From Oceaniglobus roseus (GTDB lineage Bacteria; Pseudomonadota; Alphaproteobacteria; Rhodobacterales; Rhodobacteraceae), in contig NZ_PNOS01000001.1 of NCBI RefSeq assembly GCF_002869745.1, forward strand, positions 62,001-126,000: 64,000 bases of DNA, in the 5' to 3' direction. Below are positions 7,622 to 15,962 of the stretch, piece after piece. Numbering within the stretch: position 1 is the stretch's first letter; the number at the start of each line of letters is the position of its first letter. The notes under the pieces were generated by a model. It did no database searches. It saw only the letters and a list, made by a program, of their open reading frames with translations, and had not been told where the DNA came from. The position numbers were made by a program, and so were the translations under genes.

Positions 7622-9862
7622 TCACTCCGCCGCCCGGGCGCGGCGCGTCTTCCAGTCGATCAGCGGGCGCAGCCGCGCCAGATTCACCGGCTTCATCAGG
7701 ACCGAGAAGTTGTGCCGCACCCGCGCCTCCTTCAGCGTGTCCTCGTGGTTGGCGGTGATCATGATCGCCGGAATGTCGATCCCCGTCCGCTCCCGCAGAG
7801 CCAGGATCGCGTCGATCCCCGTCTCGCCGTTGTCGAGCTGGTAGTCGGCCAGGATGATGTCGGGGGCCATGTCGATGTCGTCGAACAGCGCCAGCGCCTC
7901 GGCGGTCGAGGCGCAGGCCAGCACGCTCGCCCCCCAGCCCTCCAGCCGCTGGGTCATCGCGAACAGCACGCCGGGATCGTTTTCCACCAGCAGGACGATC
8001 AGGTCGAAATCCGTCTCGGCCGCCTCCGCCGCCTGCGCCTCGGGCCCCGCCTCGGACGGCGCGACGACCGGCAGCTCGATCGAGAACACGGACCCCACCC
8101 CGGGCTTGGAACGCACGCGCACCGGGTGGCCGAGATGCGCGCAGGCCCGCTGCACGATGGACAGCCCCAGCCCCATCCCGAATCCCGCCTTGGCCGAGGC
8201 GTTGACCCGCGTGAACTCCTGGAAGATCCGCGCCTGGTTGGCTTTCGAGATTCCGATGCCGGTGTCCCAGACCTCCAGCACCACGCGGTCGCCCCGGCGG
8301 CGGCAGCCGACCAGGATGCGCCCCGTCTCGGTGTACTGGATCGCGTTGTTGACGAGGTTCTGGACCGAGCGCACGAGGTAGCGCCGGTCACTCTTCACCC
8401 AGACCTTCGAGGGCACGACAGTCAGCCGCAACCCCTTCTCGGAGGCGAGCGGCCCCAGATCCTCGGCCACCGTCTGCAGCACGCCGTCCAGCGCGAAATC
8501 CGACGGCACCAGCTTGATGTCCGTCGATTCCAGCCGCGAGATGTCGAGAAGCGCGTGCAGGAGCGACTCCATCGAGTGGAACGAGCTGTCCAGCCGGGCT
8601 ACCAGTCGCGCCATGTCTGTGTCCTGCGCCATCTCGCTCAGCGACGAGATCAGCAGCTTGGCCGCGTTCATCGGTTGCAGCAGATCATGGCTCGCCGCGG
8701 CGAAGAAGCGGGTCTTCGACGACATCGCCGCCTCGACCTCGGCCTTGGCGACGCGCAGGTCCTCCTCGACCCGCGCCTGCTGCTCGTGCTGGCGCAGAAG
8801 GGCCGAGTTCACCTCGGTCAGCTCCTGCGTCCGCAGCCGTACCCGGTTTTCCAGCTGCTCGGTCGTCTGCGACTCCACCGTGGCATCCATGACGTTGACG
8901 ATGCAGCCGCCGTCGGGCAGCGGCCGGATGTCGATGTCCAGCACCGGCCCGTCGATGTGCCTTTCCCGCAACCGCAGGTTTCCCGCCCGGCGCAGGAACC
9001 GCATCAGCCCGTCGAAGCTCTCGTGCGGGAAGGCGCCGATCAGCACCCTCTCGTTCAGATGCTCGATGATCTGCCCGAAGGATGTGCCGACCTGGGTCAG
9101 CGTGAACGGCAGGCTCAGCAGGTTCTGGAACCGCGTGTTGCGGATCAGCAGCGTGCCGTCCTGCGAGAAGGTGCAGACGCCCTGCGGCATGTTGTCGAAG
9201 GCCGCCTTCAGGAAATGCTCCTGCGCGTCGATCAGGCGGTTCTTCTCCAGCCGGTTCGAGCGCACGATCGAGGTGATCTCGGTCTGGAGCACCACCGTGT
9301 TGTTGCTTCTGGTGCGCCGGTAGGAGATCACGAACCAGCGGTCGTTCCTCAGCGCGAAGACGAAGGGCGGCGGCGCGCTGCCCCCGGGACTCAGCAGCGC
9401 GCTGCTGAGCTTCTGCCGGTCGCCCTCGTTCTGGGGCACGATGTCGGGGCTGGCCGCGACGGCGCGGAAGTACTCGGCAAGGCTCAGCCCCGGCTGGATC
9501 AGCGGACCGACCCCGGGCACCAGCGACTTGAAGAAGTCGTTGAACACGCGAAGCTTCCCGGCCGTGAACAGGGCAAAACCGCCGTCCATCGACTCCAGCG
9601 CGTCGGTCAGGCTCTGCTGGCTCTGCGCCCGCTCGACCTCGGAGGTCTCCAGCCGGTAGGACGCGCGGCCCAGCGTCGTCAGCGCCCGCTCGAGATCGCG
9701 GGTCTTCTCCGAAACCTTGCCCTGCAGCGTGACCGCCGACTGGAACAGGGAATAGGCCGATCCGCCCAGTTCGTGGCGATGGTTGGCGCGCTCCATGAGC
9801 GCCTTGATGATCTTGGCCTGCTTCTCGACCTGCACGGTCAGGGGTTCGGAGGGGTCGATCAT
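7622..9862 (-). CDS. hybrid sensor histidine kinase (RfdS/FlhS-like candidate)
   Basis: 746-residue soluble kinase; no membrane segment is visible. Residues 1-110 are helical, then come one or two PAS-like regions (about 110-350), a coiled-coil linker, an H-box with ASHDLLQPMNAAKL, an HATPase domain (NLVNNAIQYTETG, WDTGIGIS, GMGLGLS) and a C-terminal receiver (LLVENDPGV, phosphoacceptor Asp in ILADYQLD, Lys in LMKPV). ATG at 9862 overlaps the FIST gene stop (ATGA), so the FIST protein probably supplies the input. With the LuxR-type gene this makes a three-gene signalling operon. In Rhodobacter and Paracoccus the RfdRS/FlhRS pair near adhI/flhA controls formaldehyde oxidation, and this pair is the obvious equivalent. 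Confidence 0.9.
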   Translation of the reverse strand: MIDPSEPLTVQVEKQAKIIKALMERANHRHELGGSAYSLFQSAVTLQGKVSEKTRDLERALTTLGRASYRLETSEVERAQSQQSLTDALESMDGGFALFTAGKLRVFNDFFKSLVPGVGPLIQPGLSLAEYFRAVAASPDIVPQNEGDRQKLSSALLSPGGSAPPPFVFALRNDRWFVISYRRTRSNNTVVLQTEITSIVRSNRLEKNRLIDAQEHFLKAAFDNMPQGVCTFSQDGTLLIRNTRFQNLLSLPFTLTQVGTSFGQIIEHLNERVLIGAFPHESFDGLMRFLRRAGNLRLRERHIDGPVLDIDIRPLPDGGCIVNVMDATVESQTTEQLENRVRLRTQELTEVNSALLRQHEQQARVEEDLRVAKAEVEAAMSSKTRFFAAASHDLLQPMNAAKLLISSLSEMAQDTDMARLVARLDSSFHSMESLLHALLDISRLESTDIKLVPSDFALDGVLQTVAEDLGPLASEKGLRLTVVPSKVWVKSDRRYLVRSVQNLVNNAIQYTETGRILVGCRRRGDRVVLEVWDTGIGISKANQARIFQEFTRVNASAKAGFGMGLGLSIVQRACAHLGHPVRVRSKPGVGSVFSIELPVVAPSEAGPEAQAAEAAETDFDLIVLLVENDPGVLFAMTQRLEGWGASVLACASTAEALALFDDIDMAPDIILADYQLDNGETGIDAILALRERTGIDIPAIMITANHEDTLKEARVRHNFSVLMKPVNLARLRPLIDWKTRRARAAE

Positions 9863-11028
9863 GCGAAAGCATCGCCCGGAGGCGGAAAGAAGGCGATGCC
9901 GACGAAGGTGTGGTTCATGTGCAGTCCGCCGTGCTGCTCGCCGTAGGTGTTGAAGCCGATCACCCGGCGGTCGCGCAGGATGCGTGAGGCCTCGCCCGCG
10001 CATCCGTTCTGCTCGATCTCGAGCCGCCGGAGCACGCAGTCGAAGCCCAGCACGATCTCGGGCGGCAGCCCGTACTGCCCCGTCACCGAAAGCTCGGCGT
10101 TCATGGTCTCGAGGATCTCCTTCCCCCGCCCCAGCGTCAGGATCAACCCGTTCTCGATCGCGGACAGGAAGGCCAGCCCGCCGCCCTCGGTCACCTGCTG
10201 GATCGCGCGGACGTGGTAGGAATCGAAGTTGCGCACCAGAAGCGGGTTCTCGGCGAAGACCCGCGGCGACAGGTCCTCCGGCGCCACGCCGATCAGCCGC
10301 GCGTATTCGGACGCCGCGGGCGAGCCGTTGATCTCGTGCACCAGCCGGTCCTCGGGGCTGGCATCGGTGACGACGATCTGCTGTTCGGTCGGCATGAAAT
10401 GGTCGAACTTCAGGCCCCGGAACTCCAGGTCCGTCTCGACGATCAGCAACAGCGCCGCGTTCTGGTGACACCCGCCGCCGTGCAGGACATGGGTGACGTC
10501 AAAGGACAGCCCGTGTCCCGCCGAGCCGCCGAACAGCGGCACGCCGTCCAGCCCGGCCTCGAGCGCGGCGATCAGGATGTCCTCCTGCTTCGACAGCCCG
10601 TCGGCGAAGACCAGCCCGAACCGCCGCCAGCCGTGCGTGGCCTTGAAGCCCTCTGACAGGTTGCGCGCGCGAAGCGCGGTCGCCTCGATCGACACCGGCT
10701 TCAGCGGGTCGAGCAGCATCGAGGCATAGCGGAAGTGCCGCCGCGGGAAGGCCGCGACGACGAGGGCGGTGTCGGAATATCCCTCCGGCGTGATCTGCCC
10801 CGCGCTGGTGCAGCCGAAGGCGGGAACCCCCGGCGCCACGGCGGCAAGCGCACGCGCGACTTCGCCGCAGATCAGCCGTTCGGGCACGAAGACCAGCAGG
10901 AAGCCGGTCGCCGACAGGTCGATGCCCGCCAGCGCCGCAGCCACGGCAACCCGCGCCGAGGGATCGGCCGAAACGCCGACGCGCACCGTCCGGGACACCC
11001 CCATGTCTGGCGGGGAAACCAGGTTCAT
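9859..11028 (-). CDS. FIST-domain sensor protein
   Basis: 389-residue cytoplasmic protein with FIST (about 30-230) and FIST_C (about 240-375) regions; typical features are GCTSAGQITPEGY, LFGGSAGHGL and the C-terminal GFNTYGEQHGG. FIST proteins are sensory partners of histidine kinases. The best-studied, NosP, binds haem and nitric oxide; others were proposed to bind small molecules such as amino acids. ATG at 11028 lies seven bases after the regulator stop and the gene overlaps the kinase by four bases, so all three are coupled. Proximity to glutathione-dependent formaldehyde dehydrogenase, which also reduces S-nitrosoglutathione, makes either a formaldehyde adduct or nitric oxide a reasonable signal. 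Ligand identity is inference. Confidence 0.93.
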   Translation of the reverse strand: MNLVSPPDMGVSRTVRVGVSADPSARVAVAAALAGIDLSATGFLLVFVPERLICGEVARALAAVAPGVPAFGCTSAGQITPEGYSDTALVVAAFPRRHFRYASMLLDPLKPVSIEATALRARNLSEGFKATHGWRRFGLVFADGLSKQEDILIAALEAGLDGVPLFGGSAGHGLSFDVTHVLHGGGCHQNAALLLIVETDLEFRGLKFDHFMPTEQQIVVTDASPEDRLVHEINGSPAASEYARLIGVAPEDLSPRVFAENPLLVRNFDSYHVRAIQQVTEGGGLAFLSAIENGLILTLGRGKEILETMNAELSVTGQYGLPPEIVLGFDCVLRRLEIEQNGCAGEASRILRDRRVIGFNTYGEQHGGLHMNHTFVGIAFFPPPGDAFA

Positions 11029-11035
11029 TCGGCGC

Positions 11036-11761
11036 TCACCCCGTCAGGGCGCGCGGCTCGGCCTCGGGCATCCGGATGTTGCGCTCCAGGCTGGCGCTGT
11101 TCACCAGGACCGCCGCCTGGGTCCGGTTCCGCACCCCGAGCCGCCGCAGCAGCGCGGTGATGTGGGCCTTCACCGTGGCCTCGGCCAGCGACAATTCGTA
11201 GGCGATCAGCTTGTTCGGCATCCCGGCGCAGATCAGCCCCATGATGCGGGCCTGCTGCGGCGTCAGCTCGCCGATGCGCCGCGCGATCTCGTCGGCGTCC
11301 ACCCCGTCCTTCGGCGCCGCACGCTTCTGCGGACAGTATCCCGCCGGCAGGAACTTGTCGCCGTTCTGCACCCGTTGCAGCGCCGTTGCGATCACGCTGC
11401 GCGAGGCGTCCTTGGGGATGAACCCGGCCGCCCCGGCCTCCATCAGCGTCTGGATCGTGGAGTCGCAGACATCGGCCGAGATCACCAGGAACGGCACGTC
11501 CGAAAGCCTTTCCTTCAGGTTGTAGAACCCGGTCAGCCCCACGACGTCGGGCAGCTTCAGGTCCAGCAGCACCAGATCGGGCTGAAGCCCCGCGTCGAGC
11601 GCCGCCATGGCCTCGCGCAGCGACAGCACCGAGCGCACGGCCGACGTGTGAAACAGCGCGCTCAGGGTCGACGACAGCGCGTCGCAATAGAGCGGATGGT
11701 CGTCGATGACCAGGATCGACCTGATCTTGAGCGGCCCGTCCCTTTTCGGCATGTCCAGCAT
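11036..11761 (-). CDS. LuxR/NarL-type response regulator (RfdR/FlhR-like candidate)
   Basis: 241 residues. The receiver domain is complete: acidic pair in VIDDHP, phosphoacceptor Asp in LLDLKLP, Ser in VISAD and Lys in GFIPKDAS. A LuxR helix-turn-helix follows at about 165-225 (ELTPQQARIMGLI, PNKLIAYELSLAEATVKAHI). ATG at 11761 is chosen because GGGAGGAAC precedes it; an in-frame start 30 bases upstream lacks this. It is the first gene of the regulator-FIST-kinase operon. The ribosome site can pair with upstream CCTCC, so translation may be damped. It probably activates the adhI/xoxF genes, as RfdR and FlhR do. Confidence 0.92.
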   Translation of the reverse strand: MLDMPKRDGPLKIRSILVIDDHPLYCDALSSTLSALFHTSAVRSVLSLREAMAALDAGLQPDLVLLDLKLPDVVGLTGFYNLKERLSDVPFLVISADVCDSTIQTLMEAGAAGFIPKDASRSVIATALQRVQNGDKFLPAGYCPQKRAAPKDGVDADEIARRIGELTPQQARIMGLICAGMPNKLIAYELSLAEATVKAHITALLRRLGVRNRTQAAVLVNSASLERNIRMPEAEPRALTG

Positions 11762-11768
11762 TTTTGTT

Positions 11769-11817
11769 CCTCCCTGAAAGGAGGTTAGCAAACCGCCCGC
11801 GCGCTAGGCAAGCGCGC
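11769..11817 (-). promoter_or_regulatory. leader of the regulator operon with two hairpins, one over the ribosome site
   Basis: CCTCC (11769-11773) can pair with GGAGG (11780-11784); on the minus strand the GGAGG partner is the Shine-Dalgarno of the regulator gene. Upstream is a second inverted repeat with 7-base arms GCGCGCT (11799-11805) and AGCGCGC (11811-11817). The second could end the preceding BatD-like operon or serve as an operator. Confidence 0.4.
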
Positions 11818-11863
11818 TGGACGGCACGGGCGGGGTGCCGCCAAAGACGGCGGTCCCGGTCTC

Positions 11864-13048
11864 TCATGGCCGCAGCGCAGCGACGAAGCGGCGGCGGAAA
11901 ACCCCCAGATCCGGAGCCTCCGGGGCCTTGCCGAACAGGCTTCGGTCGAGTTCATGCAGCACCGCAGCACGACCTGCGTTCGCGGGTGCCGCACGGTCGA
12001 GCTGCCGCGCCAGCGCCCGGACCGCCGCCGCATCACCCCGACGCGCGGCCCTTAACAGGCGGACGCGCAACCGATATTGCCGCAACTTCTCAATCGCAGG
12101 TTGCGCGCTTGCCTGGTGCGACCAGAGCGCCATGGCTACCCCCGCCAGCAGCGCGAGCGCCGCGATGGCCAGCAGACCGCGCGCCTGCAGCGCGACATAG
12201 GCGTGCGAACGGTCCTGCACCGCGGCGGGCGGCGGCGTCCCCTCCTCGAAGGCCACCCTTTGGGGCGAGATCACGACCTCGTGCTGCTGCCGGTCGCGGG
12301 TGTCGAAATAGCCGACGCGAATCGGCTCGAGAATCGCCGAGCGCGCGTTGGTCGGGGTGATCGTCCAGCGCCAGAACGCGATGGCTTCGGGGCCGTAGGG
12401 CGTGAGGTTGACCAGCCGCTTCTCGGGGTGGGCGAAGACCAGCCCCGAGGGCGATGTCAGCTCGGGCATCGGCGGCAGCATGTCGGGGCTGGCCCCGAGC
12501 GCCGCCACCCGGATCACCCGCAACACCCCCTCGCCGGGCTTCAGCTGGTCGGGCGGATTGGACCAGCTGTCGGAAATCTCCAGGTTCCTCACCGGGAACC
12601 ACCAGCCCTTCACCGCCGGAGGCTCGGCCACCTCGAAGGTCACGGGGGCCGAATGGATGCTGTACTCGAACCAGCGGTTCGCCTCGTCCAGCAGCGTCAG
12701 CCTGTGCTCGAACGCTCCGATCTCGAGCTTGCCGGCCCGGTCGGGGAAGACCGCGATGCGGCGGCGCATGTTCTTCACCGGGCGGCCGTCGATCATGCTC
12801 TCGTACCAGTGATCCTCGCCGAGCTGCATCCAGTTCATGCCGTCGAGCTTGGGCTGGATCAGCTTCTCGCGGGTGATGTGGCGCTTGTAGACGCCGTGGA
12901 TCGTCACCAGCACCATCTCGCCCACGAAGGGGGTCTGGGCCATCTCCTCGACCTGCACCTCCAGCGTCAGGTCGGCCGGGTCGACCGCCAGTGTCTGCGC
13001 CGTCGCGCCGGTGGCCAGCAAAAGGAGGCAAAGCATCAGGCGGATCAC
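11864..13048 (-). CDS. BatD-like membrane-anchored protein of the MoxR/VWA operon (possible MxaA equivalent)
   Basis: 394 residues. GTG at 13048 overlaps the upstream stop (GTGA) and gives a signal peptide of about 18 residues; an ATG four codons later is possible. A long periplasmic part with beta-sandwich character (about 20-290) resembles BatD 'oxygen tolerance' proteins. A membrane helix follows near 300-325 and then an arginine-rich cytoplasmic tail. It is the last gene of a seven-gene run starting at the MoxR ATPase. In methanol oxidisers the equivalent run (mxaRSACKL) is needed to put calcium into methanol dehydrogenase; in other bacteria such operons are called aerotolerance (Bat) genes. 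Context favours the former role. Confidence 0.85.
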   Translation of the reverse strand: MIRLMLCLLLLATGATAQTLAVDPADLTLEVQVEEMAQTPFVGEMVLVTIHGVYKRHITREKLIQPKLDGMNWMQLGEDHWYESMIDGRPVKNMRRRIAVFPDRAGKLEIGAFEHRLTLLDEANRWFEYSIHSAPVTFEVAEPPAVKGWWFPVRNLEISDSWSNPPDQLKPGEGVLRVIRVAALGASPDMLPPMPELTSPSGLVFAHPEKRLVNLTPYGPEAIAFWRWTITPTNARSAILEPIRVGYFDTRDRQQHEVVISPQRVAFEEGTPPPAAVQDRSHAYVALQARGLLAIAALALLAGVAMALWSHQASAQPAIEKLRQYRLRVRLLRAARRGDAAAVRALARQLDRAAPANAGRAAVLHELDRSLFGKAPEAPDLGVFRRRFVAALRP

Positions 13049-13731
13049 CACGGCTCCTCCTCCTGCGCCTGCCCGGTGCCGGAATCGCGGCGGCGGCGGT
13101 ATTCCTCGAGGATGCGCGCCCGCAGGAAGACGCCCGGCACATCCTCCAGCGTCGCCAGCCAGCGGGGGTTCGCCGCGATGAAGCTGTCGTCGAAGACCCG
13201 CCGCACGCCCAGCTGTTCGCCGCTTTGCAGGGACGGCAGGGCGATCGTCGCGCCCTTGTTCGTCACCTCGTCGCCCGACCCCGAGGCGCGGCCCGACCCC
13301 CGGCCGACCTCGGCCGCCTCCACCGGGCCGTCGGTCTTCTCCTTGAAATACGACACCGACGCCGCGTCGATCGCCCGCGCGCCATAGAAGGCGGCCACCA
13401 GGTCGAAGTTCGCCCGCGCCTCCACGTCCGGCCCAAGAGCCATGGCAAGGTCGTAGGCCTCCAGCGCCGCGGCGTAATTGGCGGCCAGCACCTCGGCCGT
13501 GCCGAGGTCGTAGGCCGCTTCCGGACCCGCCGCGCGGAATGCCTCGGCCGACTCTGCGAACCGCCCGGCGTCGAACAGCGCCACGCCGCGCCACGCGGGA
13601 TCCTCCAGCAGCGGCACAGCCAGCCCCGGCAGGTTCAGCGCCAGCGCCGCCCGGCCCAGCGGCGCGGTGCCGCCCAGGACCGCCGACAGCGCAAGGCAGA
13701 GGGCGCCGAGGGCAAGGGCGAGCCAGCGCAT
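13045..13731 (-). CDS. tetratricopeptide-like membrane protein of the MoxR/VWA operon (BatC/MxaK-like position)
   Basis: 228 residues. TGATG links it to the preceding gene (ATG at 13731; GTG one codon earlier also possible). The N-terminus is one hydrophobic helix. The following 100 residues form TPR-like helix pairs (GVALFDAGRFAESAEAF, YDLGTAEVLAANYAAALEAY). A low-complexity Gly/Ser segment sits around 145-155, and the C-terminus (ARILEEYRRRR) is basic. The protein is likely anchored with its repeats in the periplasm, holding partner proteins together. I assign no enzymatic role. Confidence 0.8.
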   Translation of the reverse strand: MRWLALALGALCLALSAVLGGTAPLGRAALALNLPGLAVPLLEDPAWRGVALFDAGRFAESAEAFRAAGPEAAYDLGTAEVLAANYAAALEAYDLAMALGPDVEARANFDLVAAFYGARAIDAASVSYFKEKTDGPVEAAEVGRGSGRASGSGDEVTNKGATIALPSLQSGEQLGVRRVFDDSFIAANPRWLATLEDVPGVFLRARILEEYRRRRDSGTGQAQEEEPW

Positions 13732-14654
13732 CACGCCGCCTCCCGCCGGAACAGGAGCGCCGCCGGGATCAGCGCCAGCAAGAGCAGGATCCGGCCGTAA
13801 CCCCGCAGGAACAGCAGCTTCAGATCCTGCCGCTCGAGCCGCGGATCGTCCTGGCGGCCGAAGTCCGCCATGATCCGCGCGGTGTCGTCGACGCCATAGA
13901 CGGCGCCCTGCCCCGCCTCCGCCAGCCGCGCCAGCGCCTGCGGGTCCACGGGCGCGCCATGGGGCGCGGTTTCGGCCCCGACGACCGACAGCCGCGCGCC
14001 GCGGCCCGCGATCCGCCCGGCCGCCGCCATCGCCTCGGGCCCCAGCCCCGCGCCGTCGGTGAACAGGATCACGTCGCCCGCCAGGATCCCGGCCCGCTCC
14101 AGCAGGTCCGCCGCCTGGTCCAGCGCTAGGGCGGGGCGGTTGCCGCGGTCGGGGATCGTCTCATCGTCGAGAAGCGAGATCGTCTGACCCATCTGCACCC
14201 GGTCCGTGGTCAGCGGCGAGGCGAGGTAGCTGTCGCCGGAATAGACGATCAGCGCCGCGGGCTTGGTGCCGAGCACGCTCAGCGCCGCGCGGGCCATGGT
14301 AACGGTCTTCGGCCAGGTCGCGTCGCGGGTCATCGAGGCCGACAGGTCCATCACGAAAACCACGCCGTCGAGGTTGCGGAAGGTCTGCGCGTCCCTCCGG
14401 GGCAGCGCGGGCCCGGTCAGCGCCAGCGCCACCAGCGCCGCCATGGCGAAGGGCGGCCAGCCGCCCAGCCGCGCGCCCGAGAGGTCCACCCGCCCCATGC
14501 CGCGCATCGCCGCCATCAGGTGCGGGTCGATCCGCGCCTGCCAGTCCCCCAGCCCCCCGGTACGGAGAAGCCGCACGACCGCCAGCGCCACCACCACCGG
14601 CACGGCCAGGAGCCACCAGGGCCGCAGCAGCACGATCTCCGCCAGCCCGCTCAT
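13731..14654 (-). CDS. VWA-domain membrane protein (BatB / MxaL-like)
   Basis: 307 residues. ATG at 14654 overlaps the upstream stop (ATGA). Two N-terminal membrane helices are followed by a von Willebrand A domain with the metal-ion site DLSASM and a second aspartate segment ILFTDGAG, then a C-terminal helix. VWA domains with this site bind Mg or Ca and mediate protein contacts. In the mxa cluster two VWA proteins (MxaC, MxaL) are required for metal loading of methanol dehydrogenase, matching the tandem pair seen here. It acts in the inner membrane facing the periplasm. Confidence 0.9.
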   Translation of the reverse strand: MSGLAEIVLLRPWWLLAVPVVVALAVVRLLRTGGLGDWQARIDPHLMAAMRGMGRVDLSGARLGGWPPFAMAALVALALTGPALPRRDAQTFRNLDGVVFVMDLSASMTRDATWPKTVTMARAALSVLGTKPAALIVYSGDSYLASPLTTDRVQMGQTISLLDDETIPDRGNRPALALDQAADLLERAGILAGDVILFTDGAGLGPEAMAAAGRIAGRGARLSVVGAETAPHGAPVDPQALARLAEAGQGAVYGVDDTARIMADFGRQDDPRLERQDLKLLFLRGYGRILLLLALIPAALLFRREAA

Positions 14655-15601
14655 CCCCGCCGCCACCCGAGCCAGAGGCCCAGCAGCCCGGCAAGCAGCG
14701 CGGGCCAGATCCAGAGTTCCCGGTAGGTCTCGGCCGCCAGACCGGCGCGCGCGGTCGGCTCCAGCCGGTCGAGGTCAGCCGCCACCGCCTCCAGGTCGTC
14801 CAGGGTCTTCCCCCGGAACATCTTCCCGCCGCTGATGTCCGCCACGGCCTGAAGCGTCGCGGCGTCGACCACGCCGCGCTCCTCCGGCGCCTCGGCCAGG
14901 GTCTTCGGCGCCATGGCGATGGTGTGGACCCTGACCCCCATCTCGCGCGCCAGCCGCGCCACGTCGCGCGGTATGGCGGAGCCCGCGTTGTTGGTGCCGT
15001 CCGACAGCAGGATCACCACCTTGGTCTGTGCGTCCGAAGCCTCCAGCCGCTTCAGCGCGAGGCCGAGCGCATCGGAGATGTTCGTCGCCCGCCCCGAGAT
15101 GCCGATGACGAGGTCGCGGATCGTGTCGGCCACGGCGCCGGTGTCGAATGTCGGCGCGGCGGCGGCATAGGCTTCGGAGCCGAAGACGATCAGCCCCAGC
15201 CGGTCCCCCGCCCGGTCCCGTGCAAACCGCTCGCCCACCCGCTTCAGCGCGTCGAAGCGGGTGATCGGCTTTCCGTCGAGGCTGAAGTCGTCCCTGACCA
15301 TCGACCCCGAGAGGTCGAACGCGAGGATCAGGTCGCGTCCCGTCATCGGCAGCGCCACGTTCGGCGCCAGCTGCCGCGGCCCGGCCAGGGCGATTACCAG
15401 CAGCACCCAGACAAGTCCGGGCAGCGCCATGCTGCGCCAGGGCATGCCCTTCACGCCCTCGGCCCCGGCCAGGATGTGACGCCCCACGCCCTCGGGCACG
15501 ATCAGCACGGCGCGCGACCGGGCGGCTGCGGGGGCGGCGAGATAGATCAGCACCGGGATAGCCAGCAGCAGGAAGGCGGCGGGATCGGCGAACTCAGGCA
15601 T
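14651..15601 (-). CDS. VWA-domain membrane protein (BatA / MxaC-like)
   Basis: 316 residues. ATG at 15601 overlaps the upstream gene by eight bases; a GTG two codons earlier is an alternative. Two membrane helices at 10-80 precede a VWA domain with an intact metal-ion motif DLSGSM near residue 100 and a downstream LLSDGTNN; a final helix ends in a basic tail. Clear paralogue of the next gene. Family members work with MoxR ATPases as chaperones or metal-insertion factors. Its place in a PQQ dehydrogenase neighbourhood supports a role in maturing the periplasmic enzyme. Confidence 0.9.
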   Translation of the reverse strand: MPEFADPAAFLLLAIPVLIYLAAPAAARSRAVLIVPEGVGRHILAGAEGVKGMPWRSMALPGLVWVLLVIALAGPRQLAPNVALPMTGRDLILAFDLSGSMVRDDFSLDGKPITRFDALKRVGERFARDRAGDRLGLIVFGSEAYAAAAPTFDTGAVADTIRDLVIGISGRATNISDALGLALKRLEASDAQTKVVILLSDGTNNAGSAIPRDVARLAREMGVRVHTIAMAPKTLAEAPEERGVVDAATLQAVADISGGKMFRGKTLDDLEAVAADLDRLEPTARAGLAAETYRELWIWPALLAGLLGLWLGWRRG

Positions 15602-15962
15602 CCGCACGCCTTTGCGTCAGGACCGCTTCCAGCTCGGCGCTGTCGGGGAAGCGGCCGGGCAGATAGAGGCGCGCCCGCAGCCGTTCGGCCTCCGTCGGCG
15701 CGGTGTCGCGCAGAAGGTGCAGCATCGCCACCGCGCGCTCCTCTTCCGGCAGGCCCCGCGCCGCCGCGATCCGCGCGGCAAGCAGGCTTCGCGCATCCCG
15801 CCGCGCCCGCCGCCGGGCGAAAAGCGGCAGCAGCAGTCCAAGCACACCGGCCAGCAGCAGTCCCAGCCCGAGCGCCACCAGCACGTCGGCCAGCCGCCCG
15901 CCCGCCGCGGCATCCGGCAGGCGGATGCCGTGGAGCGAGGCAAGCATCTCGTCCCGCGTCAT
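15594..15962 (-). CDS. small single-helix membrane protein of the MoxR/VWA operon (DUF4381-like)
   Basis: 122 residues. ATG at 15962 overlaps the DUF58 gene stop (ATGA). There is a short N-terminal periplasmic segment (SLHGIRLPDAAAG), one strong membrane helix at about 28-49, then an Arg-rich cytoplasmic tail. Size and layout match the DUF4381 proteins found between DUF58 and VWA genes in such operons. It probably scaffolds the VWA proteins. Confidence 0.75.
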   Translation of the reverse strand: MTRDEMLASLHGIRLPDAAAGGRLADVLVALGLGLLLAGVLGLLLPLFARRRARRDARSLLAARIAAARGLPEEERAVAMLHLLRDTAPTEAERLRARLYLPGRFPDSAELEAVLTQRRADA

